From Lachnospiraceae bacterium (GTDB lineage: Bacteria > Bacillota > Clostridia > Lachnospirales > Lachnospiraceae), in NCBI GenBank assembly GCA_003488445.1, contig DNLO01000022.1:4597-12928 (forward strand): DNA of 8,332 nt, read 5' to 3'. How positions within the stretch are numbered: position 1 is the first letter of the stretch; the number at the start of each line of letters is the position of its first letter. The notes under the pieces were generated by a model. It ran no database searches. It saw only the letters and a list, made by a program, of their open reading frames with translations, and was not told the origin of the DNA. A program made the translations under genes and the position numbers. Shown piece by piece: positions 1 through 7,191 of this stretch.

Positions 1-1302
1 ATGGCATTCAACGATAAGGATGAGCTCATGGTACCTTTCCGCACATGGCGCAATACCATCACCGGAGAAGCAGCCGACAGGCTGACCGAGCTCCTCGACT
101 TCAATATACCCCAGAGATGGACCATAGCACACCTTTATCAGGCAATACTTAACAAAGAAGAGCACGTGAAGGATATCAGGACACTGCTCACACTCTCGGA
201 GTATATCCACTGGCAGCTCTCCGGAGAGAAGGTAGCCGGAATAGGCGAAGCCTCCGGTATGTTCCCGATAGATTCCTCCATCAACGATTACGATCAGGCA
301 CGTCTCGACAAGTTCGACGCGAAGATAGCGGAATACGGCTTCTCCTGGAAGATAAGAGATATATTCCCCAAGGTACTGGTGGCAGGGGATGATGCCGGCA
401 GACTCACGGAAGAAGGGGCAAAGAAGCTCGACGTATCCGGCAACCTCAAGGCCGGCATACCGATGTGCCCTCCCGAGGGAGACGCAGGCACCGGCATGAC
501 AGCTACGAACTCCGTCGCAGTACGCACCGGTAATGTATCGGCAGGAACGAGCTGCTTCGCGATGATAGTGCTGGAGAAGCCTCTCTCAAAGGTATACAAG
601 GAGCTCGACATGGTCACGACTCCTACGGGAATGCCGGTGGCCATGGCACATGTGAATAACTGTACCTCCGACCTGAACTACTGGGTGAACATCTTTAAGG
701 AGGTTCTTTCCATGTGCGGTGTCGAAGCAGGGAACGACCTGTATACGGCACTCTTCAACAAGGCTCTGACAGAGGATCCCGACTGTGCGGGAGTACTGTC
801 GTACAACTACTTCTCCGGGGAGCCCGTGACGGGTATGGAGGAAGGGCGTCCGCTCCTGGTCCGTACTCCGGATGCGAAGTTCAACCTCGCCAATCTCATG
901 AGATCCATACTCTACTCCGCTATGGGAGCGCTCAAGATAGGCATGGACATACTCATCAGACAGGAGCATGTCGAGGTGGATAAGATCACGGGACACGGCG
1001 GATGGTTCAACTCCGGCGTGAGCGCTGCAAAGGTAATGGCAGCGGCACTCAATATCCCCGTATCCACCATGGCTACAGCCGGTGAGGGCGGACCCTGGGG
1101 ACAGGCTATACACGCTGCATACATGATAAACAAGGCCGACGGGGAGACACTCGATGACTTCCTCACCAACAAAGTCTTCGCAGGAAGCGAGACGGTGACA
1201 ACCGCTCCCGAAGCAAAGGACGTAGAGGGCTTTGACAAGTGGCTCGGCATGTATAAGGCAGGACTGCCGATAGAAAGGGCTGCAATAGACAGCATAAGAT
1301 AA
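1..1302 (+). CDS. FGGY-family carbohydrate kinase, 5' partial
   Basis: This is an ATP-dependent cytoplasmic sugar kinase of the FGGY family (xylulokinase/ribulokinase type). The frame is open from base 1, and its first Met matches an internal position: relatives I recall carry a GY(L/M)AF segment about 100 residues into a protein of roughly 530. The N-terminal sugar-binding and first phosphate-binding strands are therefore off the left edge. Visible parts, numbered from base 1: VPFRTWRN (11-18), the EGDAGTG motif (159-165) whose D161 is the probable catalytic base, the AGTS phosphate loop (181-184), and the C-terminal GHGG...[10 protein letters not shown] nucleotide-side motif near 334-358. 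The gene ends in TAA at 1300-1302, just before the Nudix-HAD gene, so co-transcription is likely. The substrate is unknown; this subfamily can sit near pentose genes, so a ketopentose is a guess. Family assignment is firm, substrate is not. Confidence 0.88.
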   Translation: MAFNDKDELMVPFRTWRNTITGEAADRLTELLDFNIPQRWTIAHLYQAILNKEEHVKDIRTLLTLSEYIHWQLSGEKVAGIGEASGMFPIDSSINDYDQARLDKFDAKIAEYGFSWKIRDIFPKVLVAGDDAGRLTEEGAKKLDVSGNLKAGIPMCPPEGDAGTGMTATNSVAVRTGNVSAGTSCFAMIVLEKPLSKVYKELDMVTTPTGMPVAMAHVNNCTSDLNYWVNIFKEVLSMCGVEAGNDLYTALFNKALTEDPDCAGVLSYNYFSGEPVTGMEEGRPLLVRTPDAKFNLANLMRSILYSAMGALKIGMDILIRQEHVEVDKITGHGGWFNSGVSAAKVMAAALNIPVSTMATAGEGGPWGQAIHAAYMINKADGETLDDFLTNKVFAGSETVTTAPEAKDVEGFDKWLGMYKAGLPIERAAIDSIR

Positions 1303-1303
1303 T

Positions 1304-1330
1304 ACGTTTAGATCGACTCTCTGTTATATC
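1304..1330 (+). other. Probable missing N-terminus of the Nudix domain, with ACG as candidate start
   Basis: In frame with the ATG at 1331, the codons from 1304 read T-F-R-S-T-L-C-Y-I. Nudix enzymes of this type usually begin with a few residues followed by a TLCY(I/L) strand and then (K)DGxxLMLxR, which matches this segment running into NNGRTLMLYR. An in-frame TAA at 1295-1297 bounds the extension. The only codons left are GAT, AAT, ACG and the rest of the strand, with no ATG, GTG, TTG or CTG. ACG at 1304 lies one base after the kinase stop codon, a position suited to translational coupling. It could equally be an ATG changed by mutation or sequencing error. Confidence 0.55.
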
Positions 1331-2446
1331 ATGAATAACGGCCGGACACTGATGCTGTATCGTGGCAGCAAGGAAAACGATGTCAACGAGGGCAAGTGGA
1401 TCGGTGTCGGAGGCAAATTCGAGCAGGGAGAGACGGCTGGTGAGTGTTTAAGCAGAGAAGTACTCGAAGAAACCGGCATCAGACCGTCTCTCTTTGCTTT
1501 TCGCGGTATCCTTTACTTCAGAAACGACAGATATGAGGACGAAGAGATCTATCTGTACACTGCGGATATATCCGATGAGGAAGCCGCCGGTATCAGATAT
1601 GACTGCACGGAGGGGACCCTTCGGTTTGTGGACAACGACAGTATCTTCGGGCTTGATCTCTGGGAGGGAGACAGGTTCTTCCTGAAGGACCTTATGTCCG
1701 GGAGGAAGAGGATCTCTTACGAGCTGACCTACGAAGGAGACAGACTCACAGGGCACAGAGCAATACCGGTGACAGAGATACTCTTTGACCTGGACGGCAC
1801 TCTTATAGATACCGGCGAGGGCATAATGAAGTGTGCACAGTATTCGCTCGAATCCATAGGGATCCGGACGGAGGACTACCACGATCTCTCTTTCTTCGTC
1901 GGACCGCCGCTGATGTACACATATATGCACAGATACGGTGCGGATGAGGCACAGGCAAGGGAGCTGGTGGAGAAGTACCGGGAGCGCTACAATCCGACAG
2001 GCGTACTTGAATGCGAGCTGTATCCCGGAGTACGTGAATGCATAGAGGAGCTCCGGGACATGGGATATCACATCGCTATAGCATCCTCCAAACCGGAGCA
2101 TATGTGTATAAGGCTGCTGGAGCATTTCGGACTGTCAGATCTGTTCGATGAGGTAGTGGGCTCGACTCCGGACGGAAGGATAGATACCAAGACCGAGGTG
2201 CTGAACGAGCTCTTCCGCAGAAAGGCATCGGAGGAAGAGTATATCAGCAGATGCATCCTCATAGGAGATACCGGATTCGATATCCGCGGCGCATCGGACG
2301 TGGGGATCTCAAGCGTGGGAGTATCCTTCGGCTACGGAGATGTAGCGGAGATGAGCACTCTCGGCGCGGTGGCCATAGCAGAAAGTATGGCCGATATACC
2401 GGGGATCATCCGGGAAATCAATGCCGGACCGGAGAACGACCTTTAG
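1331..2446 (+). CDS. Bifunctional Nudix hydrolase / HAD phosphatase fusion
   Basis: This is a two-domain cytoplasmic hydrolase of 371 residues from the first ATG. Residues 1-145 form a MutT/8-oxo-dGTP-diphosphatase-like Nudix domain with a complete box at 28-50 (G28, E34, R42, E43, E46, E47, G49), preceded by KWIGVGG. Residues 148-371 form a phosphoglycolate-phosphatase-like HAD domain: motif I DLDGT with nucleophile D153 and acid/base D155, motif II S252 in ASSKP, motif III K287, and motif IV GDTGFD with D313 and D317. The cap inserted after motif I is the small helical type. Both active sites look intact. Nudix enzymes cleave nucleoside diphosphates linked to X and HAD enzymes remove phosphate, so sequential nucleotide clean-up is an inference; the real substrates are unknown. 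The start is doubtful. No Shine-Dalgarno precedes 1331, and in-frame codons 1313-1330 read STLCYI, the first strand typical of this Nudix family, so translation may begin at ACG 1304. Confidence 0.88.
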   Translation: MNNGRTLMLYRGSKENDVNEGKWIGVGGKFEQGETAGECLSREVLEETGIRPSLFAFRGILYFRNDRYEDEEIYLYTADISDEEAAGIRYDCTEGTLRFVDNDSIFGLDLWEGDRFFLKDLMSGRKRISYELTYEGDRLTGHRAIPVTEILFDLDGTLIDTGEGIMKCAQYSLESIGIRTEDYHDLSFFVGPPLMYTYMHRYGADEAQARELVEKYRERYNPTGVLECELYPGVRECIEELRDMGYHIAIASSKPEHMCIRLLEHFGLSDLFDEVVGSTPDGRIDTKTEVLNELFRRKASEEEYISRCILIGDTGFDIRGASDVGISSVGVSFGYGDVAEMSTLGAVAIAESMADIPGIIREINAGPENDL

Positions 2447-2470
2447 GAAAATCCGGTTCTGTCCGATAAC
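2443..2470 (+). promoter_or_regulatory. Candidate sigma28-type promoter immediately before the DUF6240-like gene
   Basis: TCCGATAA at 2462-2469 matches seven of eight bases of the flagellar sigma28 -10 element GCCGATAA. The -35 side is weak: TAGG at 2444-2447 with a 14-base spacer, against the expected TAAA. Transcription would start near 2476, practically at the ATG, giving a leaderless or near-leaderless message. That would fit the missing ribosome binding site. Short motifs like this arise by chance, so the call is tentative. Confidence 0.3.
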
Positions 2471-2476
2471 CATTAC

Positions 2477-5383
2477 ATGAGAATAGATTTCAATCAGCTG
2501 CAGACAAAGCATATCGAGGATCCGGCAGCCCAGGCAGCGGGCGCAAAGAGCGGATCGTCAAAAGCGACAGCGGAGATCCCTGCCGGAGGGATAACGTTCG
2601 GACATTCTGAAGACAATCTCTTCAACAGAAACCTGACGAAAAAAAAGTCCATACTGGAACAGGCTGAACAGACCGATGTCATCGGTGCGGACAAGGCTAT
2701 GGAGCAGATGCTGGTGGTGGCGCAGACCATGTCACCTCAGGATGCCAAAAAGATGGCGGATGAGGGATACGACCTCAGCAAGATGGATCCTTCGGATGCC
2801 GTGAACTCGCTGGACAGGATAAAGATCCGTCTGGCCGAGGCAGGTGTGAACGTGGCAGGATATACCGACACCGTATCGGCTGAGAAGGTAGCTGAAGTGA
2901 CCGGACGGGTCACAGACTCAGCAGGACTGGCATCAGACAGTGTGTCCACGGAGACTGCCGTCTCGGAGGATGCATATTTTGATGCCGATGTGACAGACGG
3001 AGAGATAGCAAAGACCCTCACAGACTTCGACCTTCCGGCGACAAAGGACAATATCGCTTCCGTGAAAGAGGCCGTCAACATGGCCTCACAGCTGCGGGAT
3101 GTCACCGAAAACACAAAGCTTTTCCTGGCATCAGAGGGAATGGAGCCCACCATAGAGAATGTGTTCATGGCCGAGTTCTCCAGCGGAAGATCCCAAAACG
3201 GCGAAAACACCACCTTCCACCGCAACGCAAAGTATGTAGCGGATGCGGCGGGATATGTAGGCAAGGCGGGCAATGCCCCTCTGGCGGAGTCTGAAGACGG
3301 AAGAGGAGCTGTACCGGCATCGGAGAGTCTGGACAGACAGATAACGGAAATAATAAAGGAGGCCGGATACGAGCCGACCTCAGATGTAAAGGAAGATGCG
3401 GTCTCCATGGTAAATGCCGGAGTGCCGCTGACGACCAAGACTCTTCAGACATACGAGGACGCATCTCTTATAAGCACACGCCCCCCGAAGAAAGAGATAA
3501 TGGAGGCGATCGCCAGAGGAGGCTTTGGAAAGGATGCATATCTCATAGCCGACTATAAGAATATAAAGGCAGAGAGGATCACAAAAGAAGCGGCTCTTGC
3601 CATGGCATCCGAGACAAACCTGAAGAACCTGGATAAGGACATCACCATAGATACGGGCTATCTTGAAAGAGATGTGGAGACACTGAAGACAAGAGAAAAG
3701 GATGTCTTCGATCTGCTGGAGGAGACTCTCTTTGCAAGATCCGATATACAGAGGGCGCCGGCAGAGCTCATAGCCGACAGCGGCATCCTTGAGGCTGTCT
3801 CTCTGATGGGAAGAGGAGCGGGCCCCGCCATAAGTGACGGTGCCGGTCAGATACAGGAGAGTACAACGCAGACCGGGACGGACCTGAGACTGATACACCA
3901 GAAAGCAGCAGACCTTACCCGCAGCTATGAGCGCATGAACCGGACCTATGAGGCCGTGGGAACGGAAGTCAGGGCAGATCTCGGCGACAGTATAAGAAAA
4001 GCATTCGAGAATACCGATTTCAAAGAAGTGCTGGGAGATCTCGGTCTGGAGCAGAATGAAGCAAACGAGAGGGCTGTAAGGATCATTTCCTACTCACACA
4101 TGGAGCTTTCGCCGGAGAATGTGCAGAAGATAAGCGCGGCAGACGGCAGGCTGAATGACGTGCTTGACAAGCTGACACCCGCAAGAGTGCTGAGGCTCAT
4201 AAGAGATAACGTCAATCCCCTGGAGACGGATCTGGGAGAGCTTGAGAGCAGGCTTGAGGCCTATGTGGACGAGGAAGACAGACCGGCAGAAGAGTTTGCG
4301 AAGTATCTGGTCTCTCAGACAGACAAAGGGACGGTGACAGATGAAGAAGCGGCATCCTATATAGGCATATACCGCCTCGTCAATGCGATAAACGCCGGAG
4401 ACCACAGAGCAGTGGGTACGCTGGTGGCAGGTGGTGCCGAGCTGAATCTGAGCAATCTGCTGTCGGCAGTCCGCACAGGGAAAAGATCCCATGTGGATAT
4501 GTATATAGATGCAAACTTCGGCGGAAAGGACGCGGTCTTTTCAGCGCTCTCACCCCGCATAGATGAGATGATCCGGACAGCTTTCTCATCGGATGCGTCG
4601 GAGCAGGGCTACTATGAAGAGGAGTCGCAGAAATTCGCGGAAGCGGCAAAGGCCGAGGCTGAGCTCTACCGTATGCTCGAAGAAGCGGATATCCCCCGCA
4701 GCGCAGACAATGTGACAGCCTACGAGCAGCTCATATTTGAGGGCGGCAACAGGTTCGCAAGGGAGCTCTACGGCAATGCATCGGACAGGACAAAGGACAG
4801 GCTGAGGCAGGCAAGGGACAAGGTACGTGAGGATCTGGGCACCGGAGATGCAGCAAAGATCAAAGAGTCCTACGATGAAATGGTAAAGGCAGAGCTCATC
4901 GGGGCACTGGAAGGAGACACCATCGATATAAGGGCCATGCAGACGAAGGATAAGGTGCTCTCGATAAAGAAGGCGCTGGCCGATACTGAGGATTATCACA
5001 TCCCCGCACAGCTGAACGGTGAGCTGATAAATATAAATCTCAAATTAAGGCATGGCGAAAATCAAAATTCTGTCGATATATATTTTGAGACCGAAGATTT
5101 CGGCTCTGTCCACGCTGAGCTCCGGGTGACGGACGGTGTCCGGGGGGCTATAAAAAGCGAGAGGACAGCAGGAGATGAGTACATGAAGGAGAGACTCGAT
5201 GCCATGACAGAGGCAGTATCGGGCATCTCCGGGAAAAATACATATCTAAGCATCGGGGATATGGATATACCCGAGGTCAGTGCATCGCAAAGCGAAGTAC
5301 CGGAAGCCATGGATGGCGGAAAAACCGGCAATGCCCTGCTTTACCGTATAGCAAAGACGGTATTGGATGTGGTATTGCAATAA
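2477..5383 (+). CDS. Large DUF6240-like protein upstream of flagellin, FliK-like C-terminus
   Basis: This is a 968-residue acidic, Ala- and Glu-rich, largely helical protein with no signal peptide or membrane segment. From memory it resembles DUF6240 proteins of Lachnospiraceae; no search was run. A short motif (hydrophobic, Pro or charged residue, T/S, then D/E-N-V/I) recurs: LPATKDNI (186-193), MEPTIENV (222-229), MELSPENV (542-549), IPRSADNV (739-746). Weaker copies are at 298-305 and 316-323. Residues about 145-180 and 235-285 look like flexible linkers. The C-terminal part (about 838-925) has a strand-rich block (INGELININLKL-like, then VDIYFETEDFGSVHAEL) and a helix, reminiscent of the C-terminal domain of the hook-length protein FliK. 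It starts 30 bases after the Nudix-HAD stop, in the same frame, and ends 21 bases before flagellin. No Shine-Dalgarno precedes the ATG. A role in flagellar assembly or length control is inferred from position and the C-terminal resemblance. Confidence 0.8.
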   Translation: MRIDFNQLQTKHIEDPAAQAAGAKSGSSKATAEIPAGGITFGHSEDNLFNRNLTKKKSILEQAEQTDVIGADKAMEQMLVVAQTMSPQDAKKMADEGYDLSKMDPSDAVNSLDRIKIRLAEAGVNVAGYTDTVSAEKVAEVTGRVTDSAGLASDSVSTETAVSEDAYFDADVTDGEIAKTLTDFDLPATKDNIASVKEAVNMASQLRDVTENTKLFLASEGMEPTIENVFMAEFSSGRSQNGENTTFHRNAKYVADAAGYVGKAGNAPLAESEDGRGAVPASESLDRQITEIIKEAGYEPTSDVKEDAVSMVNAGVPLTTKTLQTYEDASLISTRPPKKEIMEAIARGGFGKDAYLIADYKNIKAERITKEAALAMASETNLKNLDKDITIDTGYLERDVETLKTREKDVFDLLEETLFARSDIQRAPAELIADSGILEAVSLMGRGAGPAISDGAGQIQESTTQTGTDLRLIHQKAADLTRSYERMNRTYEAVGTEVRADLGDSIRKAFENTDFKEVLGDLGLEQNEANERAVRIISYSHMELSPENVQKISAADGRLNDVLDKLTPARVLRLIRDNVNPLETDLGELESRLEAYVDEEDRPAEEFAKYLVSQTDKGTVTDEEAASYIGIYRLVNAINAGDHRAVGTLVAGGAELNLSNLLSAVRTGKRSHVDMYIDANFGGKDAVFSALSPRIDEMIRTAFSSDASEQGYYEEESQKFAEAAKAEAELYRMLEEADIPRSADNVTAYEQLIFEGGNRFARELYGNASDRTKDRLRQARDKVREDLGTGDAAKIKESYDEMVKAELIGALEGDTIDIRAMQTKDKVLSIKKALADTEDYHIPAQLNGELININLKLRHGENQNSVDIYFETEDFGSVHAELRVTDGVRGAIKSERTAGDEYMKERLDAMTEAVSGISGKNTYLSIGDMDIPEVSASQSEVPEAMDGGKTGNALLYRIAKTVLDVVLQ

Positions 5384-5390
5384 CAGTTTT

Positions 5391-5396
5391 AGGAGG
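5391..5396 (+). promoter_or_regulatory. Strong Shine-Dalgarno site of the flagellin gene
   Basis: AGGAGG lies eight bases before the flagellin ATG at 5405 and fixes that start. It is a near-perfect anti-16S match, as expected for an abundant structural protein. It contrasts with the two genes upstream, which have no recognisable site. Confidence 0.85.
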
Positions 5397-5404
5397 AGCT
5401 ATCC

Positions 5405-6571
5405 ATGAAGATCAACAGTAATATCACGGCTTACATCACGAATAATGCCTATGCGCAGAACGAGAAGCGACTCGGTGCCGCCACCGGCAGGCTCTCCAGC
5501 GGCTACAAGCTGAATACTGCAGGGGACGACCCGGCGAACTTTGCAATAGCCGCAAAGCTGCGTTCAATGATAAAGGGACTCGACAAGGTCAAGACAAATA
5601 CCACCACCGGCATGTCCGTCCTGGAGACGGCAGAGGCCGCCATGATGGAGACTCAGGATATGGTACACAGACTGAACGAGCTCGCGATCAAAAGCTCCAA
5701 CGGCACTCTTTCAAGCTCCGACAGGCAGACCATACAGGACGAAGCCAATCAGCTCATAAAGGAGATAGACCGTATAGCGGAGACCACTGAGTTCAACGGG
5801 ATGAAGCTGGTGAACGGCTTCTTCAATGACAGAGGATATACCAATGAGCTCTCAGTGAAGGTGATGGATTACAGCGAGCAGGTGCAGGCAGGAAAGTATG
5901 CCGTGAAGCTGACAAAAGATGCAAACGGAGACTACCACCTGGCAAACAGCGGGGTGGATACCACCACAGGTCAGTACAAGGGATACAAGGATGCAGACAA
6001 GCTCGTGGGGATGACAGACCCCACCAAGGCCACCATACTCAAGGAGACTGTCCCGAATGAGGACGGGACCACGACGGATTTTGTCACGGTCAAGGGCGTG
6101 GGCGATGTACAGATAAGGTTCGAGGTGGAGAACGGGAAGATAACAGGAAACCCCCTGGAGCTGAACCTCACAGGCAGGGGCTCCATGAGGCTGCAGGTCG
6201 GTACGGAGGAGGGCGAGGTCATATCCGCTTCCATCCCGAGTATGACCACCACGGCCATGGGTCTCGCCGGCATAGACTTCAGAAGCAAGGAAAGCTCATA
6301 CGAAGCTATAGATAAGGTCAACAATGCCATCGCATACGTAAACCGTGCCAGATCTACCATGGGTGCGTACGAGAACCGTCTGGAGAACACCGAGACCTTC
6401 CTCGATGCGTATAACGAGAATGTCACCTCATCGGTATCGAGGATACAGGATACGGATATGGCAGAGATGATGATAGAGTTTACGAGTATGCAGATACTCT
6501 CTCAGGCAGGGATCAGCATGCTGGCACAGGCAAATGAGGCGCCTCAGGCAGCTCTGCAGCTGCTGCAGTAA
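5405..6571 (+). CDS. Flagellin, filament subunit
   Basis: This is the secreted structural subunit of the flagellar filament, 388 residues, exported through the flagellar type III apparatus without a cleaved signal peptide. The N-terminal D0/D1 helices (1-140) carry GRLSSGYKLNTAGDDPANFAIA (28-49) and IDRIAETTEFNG (121-132). The C-terminal D1/D0 (about 285-388) carries NRARSTMGAYENRLENT (313-329), SRIQDTDMAE (345-354) and a Gln/Leu-rich end with MLAQAN at 372-377. The variable middle (about 140-285) is short, so the filament surface is modest. The MKIN start and the GYTNELSVKV stretch (144-153) match a divergent Lachnospiraceae flagellin type I recall, which may be a paralogue of the main one. 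The TLR5-contact region aligns at 86-94 and keeps R89, E92 and L93. FliS follows at once. No promoter lies in the 21-base gap, so it is transcribed from upstream or from inside the preceding gene. The choice of fliC or hag as symbol is left open. Confidence 0.95.
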   Translation: MKINSNITAYITNNAYAQNEKRLGAATGRLSSGYKLNTAGDDPANFAIAAKLRSMIKGLDKVKTNTTTGMSVLETAEAAMMETQDMVHRLNELAIKSSNGTLSSSDRQTIQDEANQLIKEIDRIAETTEFNGMKLVNGFFNDRGYTNELSVKVMDYSEQVQAGKYAVKLTKDANGDYHLANSGVDTTTGQYKGYKDADKLVGMTDPTKATILKETVPNEDGTTTDFVTVKGVGDVQIRFEVENGKITGNPLELNLTGRGSMRLQVGTEEGEVISASIPSMTTTAMGLAGIDFRSKESSYEAIDKVNNAIAYVNRARSTMGAYENRLENTETFLDAYNENVTSSVSRIQDTDMAEMMIEFTSMQILSQAGISMLAQANEAPQAALQLLQ

Positions 6572-6604
6572 GTGAAGCAGTCAGGAAACCCGCCAAGAAC
6601 ATAA

Positions 6605-6612
6605 GAGGGAGG
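6605..6612 (+). promoter_or_regulatory. Shine-Dalgarno site of the FliS gene
   Basis: GAGGGAGG ends seven bases before the ATG at 6620 and supports that start. The 48-base gap between flagellin and this gene shows no promoter or terminator, so the two are probably made from one message. Confidence 0.8.
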
Positions 6613-6619
6613 TAGGAAC

Positions 6620-7072
6620 ATGACATCTGAAAAGAAACAGGAATACACCCGCCGCATCATAGAAGCAAATCCGACAGGGATCATAGCCCTGACATACGAG
6701 ATAGCCAGAGGCTACTATGCTGATGCCGTGATCGCCTTCAAAGCGGGAGACAGAGATACATACAGACTTGAGATCACGAGGGGCAACAAGTGCATCGAGC
6801 AGCTGATCATGGCTCTTGATCCGCAGTACACCCTGTCGATATATCTGCTCAGGATATACAACTATATTCTGGAGTGTGCCAGAAAAGCGTCCTCAATGTA
6901 CGATACGAAGGAGCTGGACGAGCCCATGGATATACTGAAGAGGATAGGAGGCACCTTCGAAGAGATAGCTCCTCAGGACAAGAGAGGAGCCGGTGTGCAG
7001 GGCGGAGAAGAGGTCTATGACGGACTCACCTATAACGCAAAGGGACGCACCAATACTACGGTCAAACGCTGA
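6620..7072 (+). CDS. fliS: Flagellar secretion chaperone FliS
   Basis: This is a cytoplasmic chaperone that binds the C-terminal D0 helices of flagellin, stops early polymerisation and hands the subunit to the export gate. The 150-residue protein is all-helical. Residues 10-40 show the FliS opening pattern (TRRIIEANPTGIIALTYEIA, then YYADAVIAF), followed by the LEITRGNKCIEQLIMALD helix (50-67), the SIYLLRIYNYILECARKA helix (73-90) and a final helix with DEPMDILKRIGGTFEEI (100-116). It is longer than the usual 120-135 residues because of a tail with VYDGLTY near 132-138, which I recall in Lachnospiraceae homologues. It sits 48 bases after flagellin, in the order typical of filament gene pairs, and is the last gene before a terminator. 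Divergence from the classical FliS sequence is considerable, but fold pattern and context agree. Confidence 0.87.
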   Translation: MTSEKKQEYTRRIIEANPTGIIALTYEIARGYYADAVIAFKAGDRDTYRLEITRGNKCIEQLIMALDPQYTLSIYLLRIYNYILECARKASSMYDTKELDEPMDILKRIGGTFEEIAPQDKRGAGVQGGEEVYDGLTYNAKGRTNTTVKR

Positions 7073-7106
7073 CAGAGCGTATAACATATCATATCACCCT
7101 ATCAGG

Positions 7107-7135
7107 ATCACCCGGCGCCCATGCCGGGTGATTTT
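7107..7135 (+). terminator. Rho-independent terminator after FliS
   Basis: ATCACCCGGC at 7107-7116 and GCCGGGTGAT at 7123-7132 form a perfect 10-bp stem around a six-base loop (GCCCAT), followed by a short T run ending at 7135. The stem is GC-rich and the T tract short (TTTT including the last stem base). It lies 34 bases after the FliS stop and ends the flagellar transcript. Confidence 0.88.
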
Positions 7136-7163
7136 GATAGCGGGGGTGCATATATGGTATATT
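7134..7163 (+). promoter_or_regulatory. Vegetative promoter of trpS
   Basis: TTGATA at 7134-7139 (five of six bases of TTGACA) and TATATT at 7158-7163 (five of six bases of TATAAT) are separated by 18 bases. Transcription should start near 7170, leaving a leader of about 22 bases that contains the ribosome binding site. The -35 box reuses the last two T bases of the upstream terminator. Confidence 0.65.
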
Positions 7164-7181
7164 ACTTGTACTAAATCAGTC

Positions 7182-7186
7182 GGAGG
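7182..7186 (+). promoter_or_regulatory. Shine-Dalgarno site of trpS
   Basis: GGAGG lies five bases before the ATG at 7192 and selects it over the in-frame Met at residue 8. Confidence 0.82.
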
Positions 7187-7191
7187 AAAAC

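Noticed and set aside
1..3. ATG at base 1 as the true start of the kinase
   Set aside because: It coincides with the window edge and aligns with an internal position about 100 residues into family members.
294..1295. Long minus-strand open frames opposite the kinase gene
   Set aside because: They lie antisense to a clear FGGY kinase, have no ribosome binding sites, and their protein sequences match no family I know.
2390..2397. Exact GCCGATAT, a perfect Gram-positive sigma28 -10 sequence, inside the HAD domain
   Set aside because: The position 15 bases upstream reads GGCC instead of TAAA, and the bases simply encode Ala-Asp-Ile using this genome's favoured codons.
2737..4999. Minus-strand open frames up to 233 residues opposite the DUF6240-like gene
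   Set aside because: They are Ser/Ala- or Cys/Leu-rich shadows of a strongly biased coding strand, without start signals.
5384..5404. Possible CsrA site formed by the tandem GGA in the flagellin leader
   Set aside because: The GGA repeats are fully explained by the Shine-Dalgarno sequence, and I see no hairpin presenting them in a loop.
6551..6571. GC-rich palindromic stretch at the 3' end of flagellin
   Set aside because: It encodes the expected terminal Gln/Leu/Ala residues of flagellin and lacks a T tract.
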